A DNA stretch of 64,000 nt, taken from NCBI GenBank assembly GCA_964289745.1, contig CAXYMM010000001.1, forward strand, positions 1,488,001 to 1,552,000, in the 5' to 3' direction. The DNA is from Ekhidna sp964289745 (lineage in GTDB: Bacteria; Bacteroidota; Bacteroidia; Cytophagales; Cyclobacteriaceae). Below are positions 9,061 through 18,779 of the stretch, one piece after another. Under the pieces are notes generated by a model. That model was not told the DNA's origin. It made no database searches and saw nothing but the letters and a program-made list of their open reading frames with translations. The position numbers and the translations under genes are program-made. How positions within the stretch are numbered: the first letter of the stretch is position 1; every line of letters begins with the position of its first letter.

Positions 9061-9389
9061 TAGGATTATTAGATGGTTCTGAATCTATGGAGCTGCCAGT
9101 TTATTCCCTGATCTGCGTCTCTGCTTTTGGAGAAACCAAAGGAATGTGGGCTTGCTTGGCATGATAAAAGAGGGTTTCAAGTGAAACACCTTGACCATTG
9201 GTCTTTAGACCGTTGTCGAACTGCTTATTGCGTTCTTGTGATGTATAATCAGGATAGAATTGACTGATTCAGAGGAAAAGGTTTCTACCCGATTGACCAA
9301 ACTCATCCGCAAAGTCAAAGCCGATATTTACCTAATCGCTGTAGGAAACCGTGAGGTCAAGTCAGTTTTGTTGACAAAGCACTTCTATT
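9061..9389. other. Decayed DNA, no intact gene
   Basis: Short open stretches exist on both strands: a 45-codon minus frame over 9100-9240 with NGQGVSLETLFYHAKQAHIP, and a plus frame over 9255-9410 with STRLTKLIRKVKADIYLIAV. They look like pieces of old coding DNA, but I do not recognise either family. Confidence 0.4.
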
Positions 9390-10652
9390 TCATTCATTTT
9401 TATAGAGTTCAATAGCATGTTTTGTACGATCTACCCTTTTGATTTTCAAGGATAGATAACTTTTACCGGACCATATTTCATCTTCATTGAGAATCGTGCA
9501 AAGTTCGTTGACTTGTATCCCTAACAGATCTATTTGGTTGATGGAAAGGATTTCATCCCCTACTTGTAGCCCTGATGGAGCTGCAACGGATTCATTTTCT
9601 GTAGAAGAGACAAGGATCGCTTGGTTTCTGATGGAAACACCAAACCCAAATCCGGGGGATGGAGAATGAAAAGCGACTTCCTGAAAAGGGTAAACAGATG
9701 CCTCTTTTTCTTTCCAGTTCAGCAATAGATTGTATTTTTTCCAAAGCCCAACTTCAGCAACACTTGCTGCACCTTTTTCAAAATTTACTGGAACACCGGA
9801 TACTGAGAATGTCCCTGAATGAAACTGATTCACGACGCCTTCATAATATAATGTTGTATCGATTACACTTGAAAGACCGTCACTGAAAAGCCCCTTGCCT
9901 GTTTTGAGGTTTTTTATCGCCGATGGCTTTTGTTTATGATAAATAGAGTGATCAAAACTTAGCGTTCCGTAGTAACCCAAATCTAATGCTGTATTCAGTA
10001 CTTTTTGACCGTTGAGAAAAGAGGTAAATGAGGGTAATCCTGCATATCCAATGAATAATTTTATTTTCTGAGGAGCGGGATGCTGAGGCATATCTATGGA
10101 ACCTCTTGAAAGAAGTATCCATTGATTTTCAAAATCAAAATACTAAATAAATTCCCACATAAAATTAGCATCTAAAATACCATCTATACCTGCAAATTGA
10201 AGCGAGCCTTTGCTTAACGCAGGGGTGGAAAAAGCTCCCATTTTCTTTACAGAGAGTCCTCCCAATCGGATTTCATCTATTTCAATGACTTCAAGAGGAA
10301 TGCGTGAAGAAGCGTGAAACCCCTCGGCTTCTATTTGTTCTTTTTTACCTAGGATAAGCCTTTTTCTCACCCCCTCAGAAAGGACAGTAGGGACACCTGT
10401 ATCGATAATAAATTTAAGCGACTCTCTATTAACCAGAACAGGGACAACGATTAAATCCATGTCGTATTCAAATGGAATTTTTTTGATCAAGGTTTCTTTT
10501 CCGAATGCTTCTCCCTTGAGTGCTTTATTGATTCGAAGAGAGGCGCACCCCTGAAAGAGCATGAGGAGGAGTATGGATAGTCTTGTGAAAGAGCAAATAT
10601 GAAAGTGATATATATTATTCTTCAAAAATTTTATTTCGCTGATTTGGGACAA
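9390..10652 (-). pseudogene. Retropepsin-like aspartic protease with PDZ domain, interrupted by a TAG
   Basis: The first part (10652-10143) begins with a lipoprotein-like leader (LSILLLMLFQGCASL) and then an aspartyl-protease fold with FIIDTGVPTVLSE (active-site DTG) and GGLSVKKMGAF, ending GILDANFMWEFI-stop. The second part (10091-9390) continues in the same frame after the stop: 17 codons link them without another stop. It contains the rest of the protease and a C-terminal PDZ domain (GVSIRNQAILVSS, SGLQVGDEILSINQIDLLGI). This matches the usual one-chain aspartyl protease-PDZ architecture of about 420 residues, so a single nonsense codon at 10143-10145 explains the split. It could be a recent mutation, a sequencing error or a read-through case. 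Confidence 0.75.
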
Positions 10653-11358
10653 ATAAAAATCATTAATCCCATCAAAGTGACTAATTCATATAAATTCTTC
10701 AAAATAGCTAACTTAGAAACGAATCAATTTTTATGCTAATGTTTAACTCCTACTGCCTGTAAGAGCGAAAAGTTAAAAATATTTAATCCCTGCTTTTTGA
10801 GAAATAAATGTAAATTTGTTACTTTCATACTAAAGATTGCTTTAGACGCATTTATTTAATTTTCCTATGTTCTGATATCCTTTTTGCAATAAGTCGCAAC
10901 CACGAGCGAACCTGCATATGATACGAGCGATTTGGTTATTACTCTACTATCTAATTTTCAAATAAATCAGGATAAGCCTCTTTAATAGGAATATATTTTG
11001 AAATTCCTTGAACTTCATTTCTATTTGAGTAAGGGTATTTGTAAGTAGATCTAATCGGTTCTATTTTAACTGCCTTTCCTTCGTTTTCTTTTTTATGTTT
11101 CTCTCATAAAAAGAGGCAATTATAATCTTGTTCTAAAAACTCTAAATCTTAATGTTTAATAATAGTTATAAAGTAAAACCTCAAAATTTGCCTCATTGTT
11201 ACAATTCTCGACTGAACACTCAGCGCCTAAATCAAATTCAGGTCATCCACTATATTTTTCCATAAAACAAAAATTATATGCAAAGTTTCGGACATTCTTT
11301 TTCTTCATTTATACAGAAAAAAATCATTTCCTAGCAATAAAAATCTTTCTATTGGACA
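10653..11358. other. Intergenic region with one decayed coding fragment
   Basis: On the minus strand, 11150-10951 reads as a frame with one TGA, ending PIRSTYKYPYSNRNEVQGIS and IPIKEAYPDLFEN-stop. The composition looks coding, but I do not recognise the family. The rest is AT-rich DNA without signals I can name. Confidence 0.35.
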
Positions 11359-11562
11359 TTAGAAAGTTATTTTGTGACAACAGTTTTTAAACTTTTGCTC
11401 TAATTTCAAATCTGAATAGGTTTGGTACTCAGCTTTGCGCTTGTGCTCTTTGTAAACTCGCTTGGCAAATCTGTCATCGCAATATTGAGTAATGGTGGTT
11501 TTAGCGATAAAATTGTTGCAACATTCTTGACAGATTCTCAGAATACGAAGGTTGCTACTCAT
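11359..11562 (-). pseudogene. Truncated Cys-rich N-terminus of a mobile-element DNA-binding protein
   Basis: The 67-aa frame starts MSSNLRILRICQECCNNFIA and contains CxxC...YCDDRFAKRVYK, a short zinc-ribbon-like start. As I remember it, helix-turn-helix/excisionase-like proteins of Bacteroidota mobile elements open this way. The expected HTH domain is absent because the frame stops after about 65 residues. It is likely a fragment left by the same rearrangements as the neighbouring IS debris. Confidence 0.4.
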
Positions 11563-11801
11563 GTTCCCTCTCTTTAGTGTTTCTACATCTAAGGTGTATC
11601 GCTATGTATCAGAATGAATTCATATTTAACATAATCTCCCAGTCCTTAAAATATTTGTTGCTAACAACAAATTGAGAGTTATTGATAATAAATTAATATC
11701 AAAAAAACATAAAAATAAGGGAAAATTAGCAACAAGAAAAAGAAGATAAAACCCTCTAAAAGCAAGTAAAAGAAGGATTTAGCGTGTAAAGTGAAAAGTA
11801 A

Positions 11802-13169
11802 TTACTTCCCAATACAAAATTTACTAAATATATTATCTAATAAATCTTCAGTCGTTACGTCTCCAATTATTTCCCCTAGATAATGTAAGGCATTTCGAAT
11901 GTCCATCGCTATAAAATCATTAGTCAATTGCTGGTTCAGACCGTTGAGTACCTGATCCAAAGCCTTATTCGTTTCCAACAGGCTTTGGTAATGGCGTAGG
12001 TTAGTCACCAATATATTGCCAGTTTTGAAATCGTCTGGAAAGACCAACTCTTTGAGGGCGACTTTTAGGGTTTCCAAGTTTTCTTTTTGACTTGCGGAGA
12101 TCAGTAAGGTATTATGATCTTCTAATTTTTTCTTGATTTCTGGCTTGGCCTGATCTAGTTTATTGCCGATAAGTATGAAGGGAACATTCAGTTTCTTTAT
12201 AAAGTCTACCTCCTGATCCACATCGTTGGTCGAGTCGTTTTTCATATCTATGAGATAAAGAATTATTGAGGCATCTTTCATCTTTTGCATAGTCCGCTCT
12301 ACACCGATGGCCTCTACTGTATCATCTGTGGTGCGAATCCCAGCTGTGTCGGTAAAGCGAAAGGAGATCCCGTCCACATTAATCACGTCCTCTATGGCAT
12401 CACGTGTAGTGCCTGGAATGTCAGATACGATGGCTCGCTCTTCGTTGAGCAGGGCGTTGAGTAGGGTAGATTTTCCTACATTGGGCTTGCCTGCTATTAC
12501 CGTAGGTACACCATTTTTGATCACATTGCCCAGCATGAAGCTTTCTGTAAGCCGATTAATCAATCTCTTCAGGCTATAGATTAGCTTTTTAAGTTCATCT
12601 CTGCTTGCAAATTCTACATCCTCTTCACTAAAGTCCAGTTCCAGTTCTATCATGCTGGCAAAGTGTACCAGCTCCTCTTTTAATTTTTTGATTTTCTGAG
12701 AAAATCCACCGCGCATCTGGTTCATTGCCGCATCGCGCATGGTTTCATTGTCCGATGCAATCAGGTCGGCTACTGCCTCAGCCTGAGTTAGGTCAAAACG
12801 CCCGTTTATAAATGCTCGCTGAGTGAACTCTCCTGGATTAGCCATTCGAGCTCCCTTGCTTATCAGTAGCAGGATGATTTGCTGAATGATAAAAGAACTG
12901 CCATGACACGAAATTTCAATTACATCCTCTTTAGTGTACGATTTTGGCTCTTTGAATAGAGATACCAATACCTCATCTATAATTTTATCGTCTTCGGTGC
13001 GGATGGTCCCTAAATGAATAGTATGCGAAACTTGATTAGTCAAATCCTTTCCTTTGAAAATTTCATTGACCATTCGGATGGAGTCAGAACCAGAAAGTCT
13101 AATCACACCGATGGCTCCAATACCTGAAGCGGTGGCCAATGCTATGATTGTATCGTTAATCGGGTTCAT
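11802..13169 (-). CDS. mnmE: tRNA modification GTPase MnmE
   Basis: MnmE works with MnmG to put the 5-carboxymethylaminomethyl group on wobble uridine 34 of several tRNAs. The N-terminal folate-binding domain has GIGAIGVIRLSGSDSI and PGEFTQRAFINGRFDLTQAE. The inserted G domain (about residues 215-370) has G1 GKPNVGKSTLL, G2 PGTTRDAIED, G3 DTAGI and G4 IGNKLD. The C-terminus ends in the conserved FCIGK with its catalytic cysteine. The length of 455 aa is typical. It is preceded by about 500 bases without a gene and is likely monocistronic. Confidence 0.97.
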   Translation of the reverse strand: MNPINDTIIALATASGIGAIGVIRLSGSDSIRMVNEIFKGKDLTNQVSHTIHLGTIRTEDDKIIDEVLVSLFKEPKSYTKEDVIEISCHGSSFIIQQIILLLISKGARMANPGEFTQRAFINGRFDLTQAEAVADLIASDNETMRDAAMNQMRGGFSQKIKKLKEELVHFASMIELELDFSEEDVEFASRDELKKLIYSLKRLINRLTESFMLGNVIKNGVPTVIAGKPNVGKSTLLNALLNEERAIVSDIPGTTRDAIEDVINVDGISFRFTDTAGIRTTDDTVEAIGVERTMQKMKDASIILYLIDMKNDSTNDVDQEVDFIKKLNVPFILIGNKLDQAKPEIKKKLEDHNTLLISASQKENLETLKVALKELVFPDDFKTGNILVTNLRHYQSLLETNKALDQVLNGLNQQLTNDFIAMDIRNALHYLGEIIGDVTTEDLLDNIFSKFCIGK

Positions 13170-13674
13170 TTGATTTTAATGAAGTGGAGTAAATGATATT
13201 TTTCTATTGATACCTGATTGAAGTTGGTGGATTTTTCCGTTGACTTAGAAAAACAAAATAGCGGGATATTGCCCCCTCTCCAAAAATGATGATGTTTGGG
13301 TTTAGACACTTAATATCTTTACTAAAAATACATATCTATTTGAACAACCGATGCTTTGACTACTTCTTTCTTCCATACTAAGGCACTTAAATTGATGAAA
13401 GTGTGGTTACCCACTAAAGTGATCGTACTAGAAAAGGGTTATTGCTTAGAAAAAATTCATATTCAAAATTTACGGAGTAGTGATGCGATGTAAATCACTG
13501 AACAGCCATTGAAAGGCTTCTATTCTTAACAAGAGATAAACTCACCCCTAACTTGGAATCGATTAGCACTTATCAAAATTATGAAATGCGACAATCTTCG
13601 ATCCGGGAACGAAATCTGGAAGTAGTTTAACTACAACTCTTTAATAATTCGGCGGTTCAATCTATTCTACTAGA
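13170..13674. other. Gene-free spacer between folE and mnmE
   Basis: Roughly 500 bases show no open frame with recognisable content on either strand and no hairpin terminator that I can defend. The mnmE promoter should lie at its left side. Confidence 0.5.
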
Positions 13675-14361
13675 TCATTTTACATTGGAATTGATGAAGT
13701 TGAGTAATTCATTCCTTACATCCTTATCCCCAAACTTTCCATCAAAAAAGGCAGTACCCGTAGTACTATTAGTATCATTAACTCCTCTTGATGACACACA
13801 AAGGTGAGTAGCATCCATGATTACTGCTACATCGTTTGTGTTTAATAATTCTTTAAGTTCTTCCCCAATTTGCATCGTAAGTCGCTCTTGAACTTGAGGA
13901 CGTTTTGCATAATACTGGACGATCCTATTTATCTTAGATAGGCCAATTACTTTCCCGCTTGAAAAATAGGCTACATGCGCCTTTCCAATTATTGGCACAA
14001 AGTGGTGTTCACAATTTGAATAAAAAGTGATGTCTTTTTCTACCAGCATTTCCTTATACTGATACTTATTGTCGAACAGCTTAACAGATGGTTTATTGGC
14101 AGGATTAAGTCCCGAAAAAACCTCTTTCACATACATTTTCGCTACTCGATAAGGAGTTCCTTTAAGGCTGTCATCTTGAAGATCAAGCCCTAGTATTTGC
14201 ATTATTTCTTTAAAATGCTTTTCAATGAGTTCTATTTTCAAATCATCGTCTTGCTCAAAAGCATCTACTCTTAGTGGGGTATCTATAGACCACCCTGAGT
14301 GGTCTTCACCGTCGTGTTCATGATTAAGATGGGTATTCGACAAAGTTTCTTTCTGTTTCAT
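13675..14361 (-). CDS. folE: GTP cyclohydrolase I
   Basis: FolE converts GTP to 7,8-dihydroneopterin triphosphate, the first step to folate, tetrahydropterins and queuosine. The type I T-fold is clear: FYSNCEHHFVPIIGKAHVAY with the zinc Cys and His, then LSKINRIVQYYAKRPQVQER, the second zinc Cys in THLCVSSRGV, and NSTTGTAFFDG. The 228-aa product has a 30-residue polar N-terminal extension (HEHDGEDHSGWS). Its ATG lies inside the end of the upstream PTPS/QueD gene (38-base overlap), so the two are co-transcribed and probably translationally coupled. The pair makes a pterin mini-pathway. Confidence 0.96.
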   Translation of the reverse strand: MKQKETLSNTHLNHEHDGEDHSGWSIDTPLRVDAFEQDDDLKIELIEKHFKEIMQILGLDLQDDSLKGTPYRVAKMYVKEVFSGLNPANKPSVKLFDNKYQYKEMLVEKDITFYSNCEHHFVPIIGKAHVAYFSSGKVIGLSKINRIVQYYAKRPQVQERLTMQIGEELKELLNTNDVAVIMDATHLCVSSRGVNDTNSTTGTAFFDGKFGDKDVRNELLNFINSNVK

Positions 14362-14734
14362 ATAGGGTTATTTTGAGATCATACTCCTCTCCAATTTGCT
14401 CTCTTAAGAGATTGTAAATTACCATCACAATGTTTTCCGCAGATGGATTTAGGTTTTTGAACTCTTCTGTATCTAAATTTAAATTTTTGTGATCGAAGCG
14501 ATTAATTACTAATGTTTTAATGAGACTACTCAATTGTTTCATATCGTACACATAGCCTGTTTGTTCGTCCACCTCTCCGGTGAGTTTTACAATTACCTCG
14601 TAATTGTGACCGTGCCAATTTGGATTAGCACACTTCCCAAAAACTTCTCTATTTTTTTTATCATTCCAACTTGGATTGTAAAGTCTGTGAGCCGCATTAA
14701 AATGTTCTTTTCTAAAAACAGAAACTCTTGGCAT
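14324..14734 (-). CDS. 6-pyruvoyl-tetrahydropterin synthase / QueD family protein
   Basis: The 136-aa T-fold enzyme acts on dihydroneopterin triphosphate made by FolE. The zinc ligands are in NAAHRL and WHGHNYEV; the catalytic Cys is in KCANPNWHGHNY, giving the C-x5-HGH spacing of eukaryotic-type PTPS rather than the C-x3-HGH of many QueD proteins. Other conserved pieces are YVYDMKQL, FDHKNLN, PSAENI and the final ETERNFVEY. The product could therefore be 6-pyruvoyl-tetrahydropterin (biopterin branch) or 6-carboxy-tetrahydropterin (queuosine branch). No other queuosine gene lies in the window. It is upstream of and overlapping folE. Confidence 0.9.
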   Translation of the reverse strand: MPRVSVFRKEHFNAAHRLYNPSWNDKKNREVFGKCANPNWHGHNYEVIVKLTGEVDEQTGYVYDMKQLSSLIKTLVINRFDHKNLNLDTEEFKNLNPSAENIVMVIYNLLREQIGEEYDLKITLYETERNFVEYPS

Positions 14735-14923
14735 ATTTATTTAGTAATTGGCTTTATAACATGGGCAATTTAAAAGATGTTTTAAATAGTATCATATTTA
14801 ATATTACACTTGAAGAAAATACGGAGGGTAAATCACAAAAAATTAACCCAACAATAATACCTTCCATGCGGTATCTAGCTCCTATTTATTAAGAAGGTCT
14901 GCAGCAAGATTGAGAAGTTTTGG

Positions 14924-15223
14924 TTACATATTTTTAGCTATCCAAGAGAAACGAAAATTGCTCGTATCTCGGGTCCATTCGCAACATCCTCCACCTTTTT
15001 TAGGGGTTAGCAAAACATCAACATTTTCTAATATACCTAGTATCCTGTCTGATTGACTCGAATTAATGATTTTCATATTTTTTGAAGGTTTAGCTACTAG
15101 GTGAATCCCATTCCCAAAGAATAAATCTGATGAATTCTTTGAGATATACTCTTTGTCTGCAAAGCGTTTTCCCAACATATTTTCAGTAACAGTTTTCAAC
15201 ACTTTGAAGTCCAGGTCATCCAC
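14924..15223 (-). CDS. Hypothetical protein, possibly a C-terminal fragment
   Basis: The 99-aa frame uses a GTG at 15223 and I do not recognise it. Features: no signal peptide or membrane helix, a central LFFGNGIHLVAKPSKNMKII segment, and a C-terminal TPKKGGGCCEW with a double cysteine. Coding-like sequence continues in frame upstream (SSFFLTKENV) before a stop, which suggests that the N-terminus has been lost. It stands alone between the pterin genes and carB. Confidence 0.35.
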   Translation of the reverse strand: MDDLDFKVLKTVTENMLGKRFADKEYISKNSSDLFFGNGIHLVAKPSKNMKIINSSQSDRILGILENVDVLLTPKKGGGCCEWTRDTSNFRFSWIAKNM

Positions 15224-15648
15224 ATTTTCTTTGGTCAGGAAGAACGAAGAAATTTTATCTTTTCATCGAATAAGGTCAAGTTTAATGCCATAAGGCCAAC
15301 CAATCAGGCAACAACATCTCTTAGCTACATTTTTCTAACCTCTTTTCTTTGAGAAGTATCTATGATTAAAAATTACGTGACCTCTATTTTAAATTTCATC
15401 CAGAAGTCGTCTACTTCTAGAAAAAATCGGTGACTTTATCGAATAATGTAAAATTGTATTATCTATTGAAAATAGATATTTTAATGCAGTCAAAAATAGC
15501 ATTTTTTCTCTTCCTGAATAGAAATTTAAGCTATTCTTTATCCGACATTCACGCTAATTAATTTTTCGCTTTGTGGCCGATAGCTAATAGATTAATTTTG
15601 TTAGAATTTGTTTAAACCTGAATACTGACTTTCAAACCACTTGAGGTT
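15224..15648. other. Intergenic region upstream of carB
   Basis: The 425 AT-rich bases hold no credible gene. The right side contains the carB promoter listed separately. Confidence 0.5.
15570..15600 (+). promoter_or_regulatory. Bacteroidota-type promoter for carB
   Basis: TTTG at 15570-15573, 19 bases, then TAATTTTG at 15593-15600: an exact match to the -33 TTTG / -7 TAnnTTTG consensus with the right spacing, 49 bases before the carB ATG. Confidence 0.75.
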
Positions 15649-18465
15649 ATGCCAAAAAACCCTAATATAAAATCCGTTCTAATAATTGGAAGTGGTCCTA
15701 TCATTATCGGTCAAGCATGTGAATTTGACTATTCAGGATCCCAAGCTTCAAGATCATTAAGAGAAGAGGGAATTGAAGTTACACTAATCAATTCAAACCC
15801 TGCAACCATCATGACCGATCCGGTTACTGCAGATAACATCTATTTAAAGCCCTTAACAAAAAAATCCATCCGTGAGATTTTAGAAAAGCACCCTAATATC
15901 GATACCGTACTCCCAACAATGGGCGGTCAAACCGCACTTAATTTGGCGATAGATTGTGAGAAAGCTGGAATCTGGAAAAAGTACAACGTAGAAATGATCG
16001 GTGTAAACACCGACGCAATAGAGACAACAGAGGATCGAGAAAAATTTCGACACAAAATGATCGAACTAGAGATTGGGGTTTGTAAAGGCGAAACAGCCAC
16101 CTCATTCCTCAAAGGAAAAGAGATAGCTCAAGAAATTGGGTTTCCCTTAGTAATACGTCCATCGTATACCCTGGGTGGTTATGGGGGAGGTTTCGTAAAT
16201 GGTTCAGAAGATTTTGATGCCGCACTTAATGCTGGCTTGCAAGCCTCTCCAATTCATGAAGTATTGGTCGAGCAAAGCATTTTAGGGTGGAAAGAGTATG
16301 AACTAGAACTGCTTCGAGACAACGCAGGTAATATCATCATCATTTGTTCAATTGAAAACTTTGATCCAATGGGCGTCCATACTGGAGACTCGATCACAGT
16401 AGCTCCTGCCATGACGCTATCCGATACAGTTTATCAACGGATGCGTGATATGGCCAAGCAAATGATGAATGGCATTGGTCAGTTTGCTGGTGGGTGCAAC
16501 GTGCAGTTTTCGGTAAATCCGGAAACTGAAGATATTATAGGCATAGAAATTAACCCTAGAGTTTCCCGATCCTCAGCTCTGGCTTCCAAGGCAACGGGGT
16601 ATCCGATAGCCAAAATCGCCGCTAAATTAGCTATCGGTTACAATTTAGATGAGCTTAAAAACCAAATTACTAAAATCACATCTGCGTTATTCGAGCCAGC
16701 TATAGACTATGTAATTGTAAAGATTCCTAGATGGAATTTCGATAAATTTAAAGGTTCTGATAGAAAGTTGGGACTCCAAATGAAATCGGTTGGAGAGGCT
16801 ATGGGAATCGGAAAAATTTTTCAGGAGGCGCTTCAGAAAGCATGCCAATCATTGGAAATAAAAAGAAACGGGCTAGGTGCGGACGGTCGCGAGCTAAAGA
16901 ATCAAGAAGAAATCCTAAAGAGCCTCGAACATCCAAGTTGGAATAGACTCTTTCACGTCTATGATGCTTTCAAATTAGGTATACCGTTTAAAACCATACA
17001 CAAGCTTAGCAAAATAGACCCTTGGTTTTTGAATCAAATTGAGGAGTTGATCTCACTTGAAAAAGAAATTGAGCAACATACTATCAAGAATATCTCATCA
17101 CCCCTGCTAAAAGAGGCGAAAAAAAAGGGCTATGCCGATCGTCAAATAGCTCACCTGCTAAAATGCTTGGAAAGCGAAGTCTATAAAAAGCGAAATGATC
17201 TTGGAATAAAACGTATATATAAATTAGTTGATACTTGTGCCGCAGAATTCGAAGCCCATACACCCTATTATTATTCAACTTTTGAAGATGAAGACGAATC
17301 ACAAGTTTCAAACAAGAAAAAGATTATTGTCTTAGGGTCAGGCCCTAATCGAATTGGTCAGGGGATTGAATTTGATTATTCCTGCGTTCACGGTGTCCTA
17401 GCTGCTAAGGAGTGTGGCTATGAGACTATCATGATCAATTGTAACCCAGAAACCGTTTCAACAGATTTTGATGTCGCTGATAAGCTTTATTTTGAACCTG
17501 TTTTCTGGGAACATATATATGACATCATCCTACATGAAAAACCCGAGGGCGTGATAGTGCAACTGGGTGGGCAAACAGCCCTAAAACTCGCAGAAAAATT
17601 GAAGCGGTATGGCGTTAAAATCATCGGTACCAGTTTTGAAGCACTAGATCTGGCCGAGGCGCGAGGAAGATTCTCCGATCTTTTGAAAGAAAATGAAATT
17701 CCATATCCACTTTATGGCACCATTGAAAGTGCAGAAGAGGCAGTTGATTTATCTAAAGATCTGGGCTTCCCCCTGCTTGTAAGGCCGAGCTATGTACTCG
17801 GCGGTCAGAGTATGAAAATTGTGATAAACGAAACTGAGCTAGAGCAACATGTGGTTGATATTTTAAAAGATAAACCAGACGGAGAAATTCTATTGGATCA
17901 CTTTTTAGAAGGGGCAATTGAAGCCGAGGCAGATGCTATTTGTGATGGTGAAAACACTTATATCATAGGCATCATGCAACATATTGAGCCAGCAGGTATT
18001 CACTCAGGGGATTCTTATGCAGTATTACCACCTTTCAATCTTGGAGATTTTGTCATCCAACAAATAGAAGGATATACTAAAAAGATTGCGGTAGCCCTCC
18101 GAACAGTTGGGTTAATCAATATCCAGTTTGCGATAAAAGACGATAAAGTTTATATAATTGAAGCAAACCCACGAGCATCCAGAACTGTGCCTTTTATATG
18201 CAAAGCATACCACGAACCCTACGTTAATTATGCTACCAAAGTAATGCTCGGAGAGAAAAAAGTTACAGATTTTGATTTCAAGCCAGTAAGAAAGGGGTAC
18301 GCAATCAAAGAACCCGTCTTTTCGTTTCACAAGTTTCCAAACGTAAATAAGGAACTCGGCCCTGAGATGAAATCAACTGGAGAGGCTATCCATTTTATAG
18401 ATGATCTGATGGACGATTACTTTATGAAAATTTATTCTGAGCGAAACCTATATCTAAGTAGGTAG
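15649..18465 (+). CDS. carB: Carbamoyl-phosphate synthase large subunit (no MGS domain)
   Basis: CarB makes carbamoyl phosphate from bicarbonate, ammonia and two ATP for pyrimidine and arginine synthesis. Two homologous ATP-grasp halves are visible: the first opens KSVLIIGSGPIIIGQACEFD and has RPSYTLGGYGGG, the second has VLGSGPNRIGQGIEFDYSC (about residue 560) and RPSYVLGGQSM. The oligomerisation region lies between. The protein ends at 938 residues right after the second ATP-grasp half (EPVFSFHKFPNV, MKSTGEAI), so the C-terminal methylglyoxal-synthase-like regulatory domain of the 1,073-aa enterobacterial enzyme is absent. I believe this is usual in this lineage, so allosteric control by UMP/ornithine through that domain is not expected. 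carA is not in the window. Confidence 0.97.
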   Translation: MPKNPNIKSVLIIGSGPIIIGQACEFDYSGSQASRSLREEGIEVTLINSNPATIMTDPVTADNIYLKPLTKKSIREILEKHPNIDTVLPTMGGQTALNLAIDCEKAGIWKKYNVEMIGVNTDAIETTEDREKFRHKMIELEIGVCKGETATSFLKGKEIAQEIGFPLVIRPSYTLGGYGGGFVNGSEDFDAALNAGLQASPIHEVLVEQSILGWKEYELELLRDNAGNIIIICSIENFDPMGVHTGDSITVAPAMTLSDTVYQRMRDMAKQMMNGIGQFAGGCNVQFSVNPETEDIIGIEINPRVSRSSALASKATGYPIAKIAAKLAIGYNLDELKNQITKITSALFEPAIDYVIVKIPRWNFDKFKGSDRKLGLQMKSVGEAMGIGKIFQEALQKACQSLEIKRNGLGADGRELKNQEEILKSLEHPSWNRLFHVYDAFKLGIPFKTIHKLSKIDPWFLNQIEELISLEKEIEQHTIKNISSPLLKEAKKKGYADRQIAHLLKCLESEVYKKRNDLGIKRIYKLVDTCAAEFEAHTPYYYSTFEDEDESQVSNKKKIIVLGSGPNRIGQGIEFDYSCVHGVLAAKECGYETIMINCNPETVSTDFDVADKLYFEPVFWEHIYDIILHEKPEGVIVQLGGQTALKLAEKLKRYGVKIIGTSFEALDLAEARGRFSDLLKENEIPYPLYGTIESAEEAVDLSKDLGFPLLVRPSYVLGGQSMKIVINETELEQHVVDILKDKPDGEILLDHFLEGAIEAEADAICDGENTYIIGIMQHIEPAGIHSGDSYAVLPPFNLGDFVIQQIEGYTKKIAVALRTVGLINIQFAIKDDKVYIIEANPRASRTVPFICKAYHEPYVNYATKVMLGEKKVTDFDFKPVRKGYAIKEPVFSFHKFPNVNKELGPEMKSTGEAIHFIDDLMDDYFMKIYSERNLYLSR

Positions 18466-18478
18466 GTTAAAAGAAAAC

Positions 18479-18724
18479 ATGCTTAAAGTTTTAATTGTAT
18501 TTATCCTAATTGCCTATGTCGTGTCGAAGGTATTTGGCTTTCTAGTTAGAATGGTTTTTGGTTCTTCAAGACCTTATTCAGATGCCTTCACCAATAAGGG
18601 GCAACGTTATTCTAAAAAAGCACCCAATAGCAAATTAAATATAGAAAAGATTCCAGAGAGGCAAAAGAGAACAAACTCCGAATACAAAGGAGGAGACTAC
18701 ATAGACTTTGAGGAAGTAAAATGA
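18479..18724 (+). CDS. DUF4834 family small membrane protein
   Basis: The 81-aa protein has one N-terminal membrane segment (VLIVFILIAYVVSKVFGFLV) followed by a basic, disordered tail and ends with YKGGDYIDFEEVK, the signature of the DUF4834 family of Bacteroidota. The function is unknown. It starts 13 bases after the carB stop and is likely on the same transcript. Confidence 0.8.
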   Translation: MLKVLIVFILIAYVVSKVFGFLVRMVFGSSRPYSDAFTNKGQRYSKKAPNSKLNIEKIPERQKRTNSEYKGGDYIDFEEVK

Positions 18725-18752
18725 TTTTGGTTTCGCTCTAAACTTTCATTCG

Positions 18753-18760
18753 TAGTTTTG
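18753..18760 (+). promoter_or_regulatory. -7 promoter element upstream of accD
   Basis: TAGTTTTG is an exact TAnnTTTG box 20 bases before the accD ATG. A TTTG lies 23 bases upstream (18726-18729) and a TTTC at better spacing (18731-18734), so the -33 element is approximate. Confidence 0.5.
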
Positions 18761-18779
18761 TATATTCCAAAATCAGTAT

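Noticed and set aside
11196..11390. 64-codon plus-strand frame
   Set aside because: Low-complexity Phe-rich translation of AT-rich DNA overlapping the Cys-rich remnant on the other strand.
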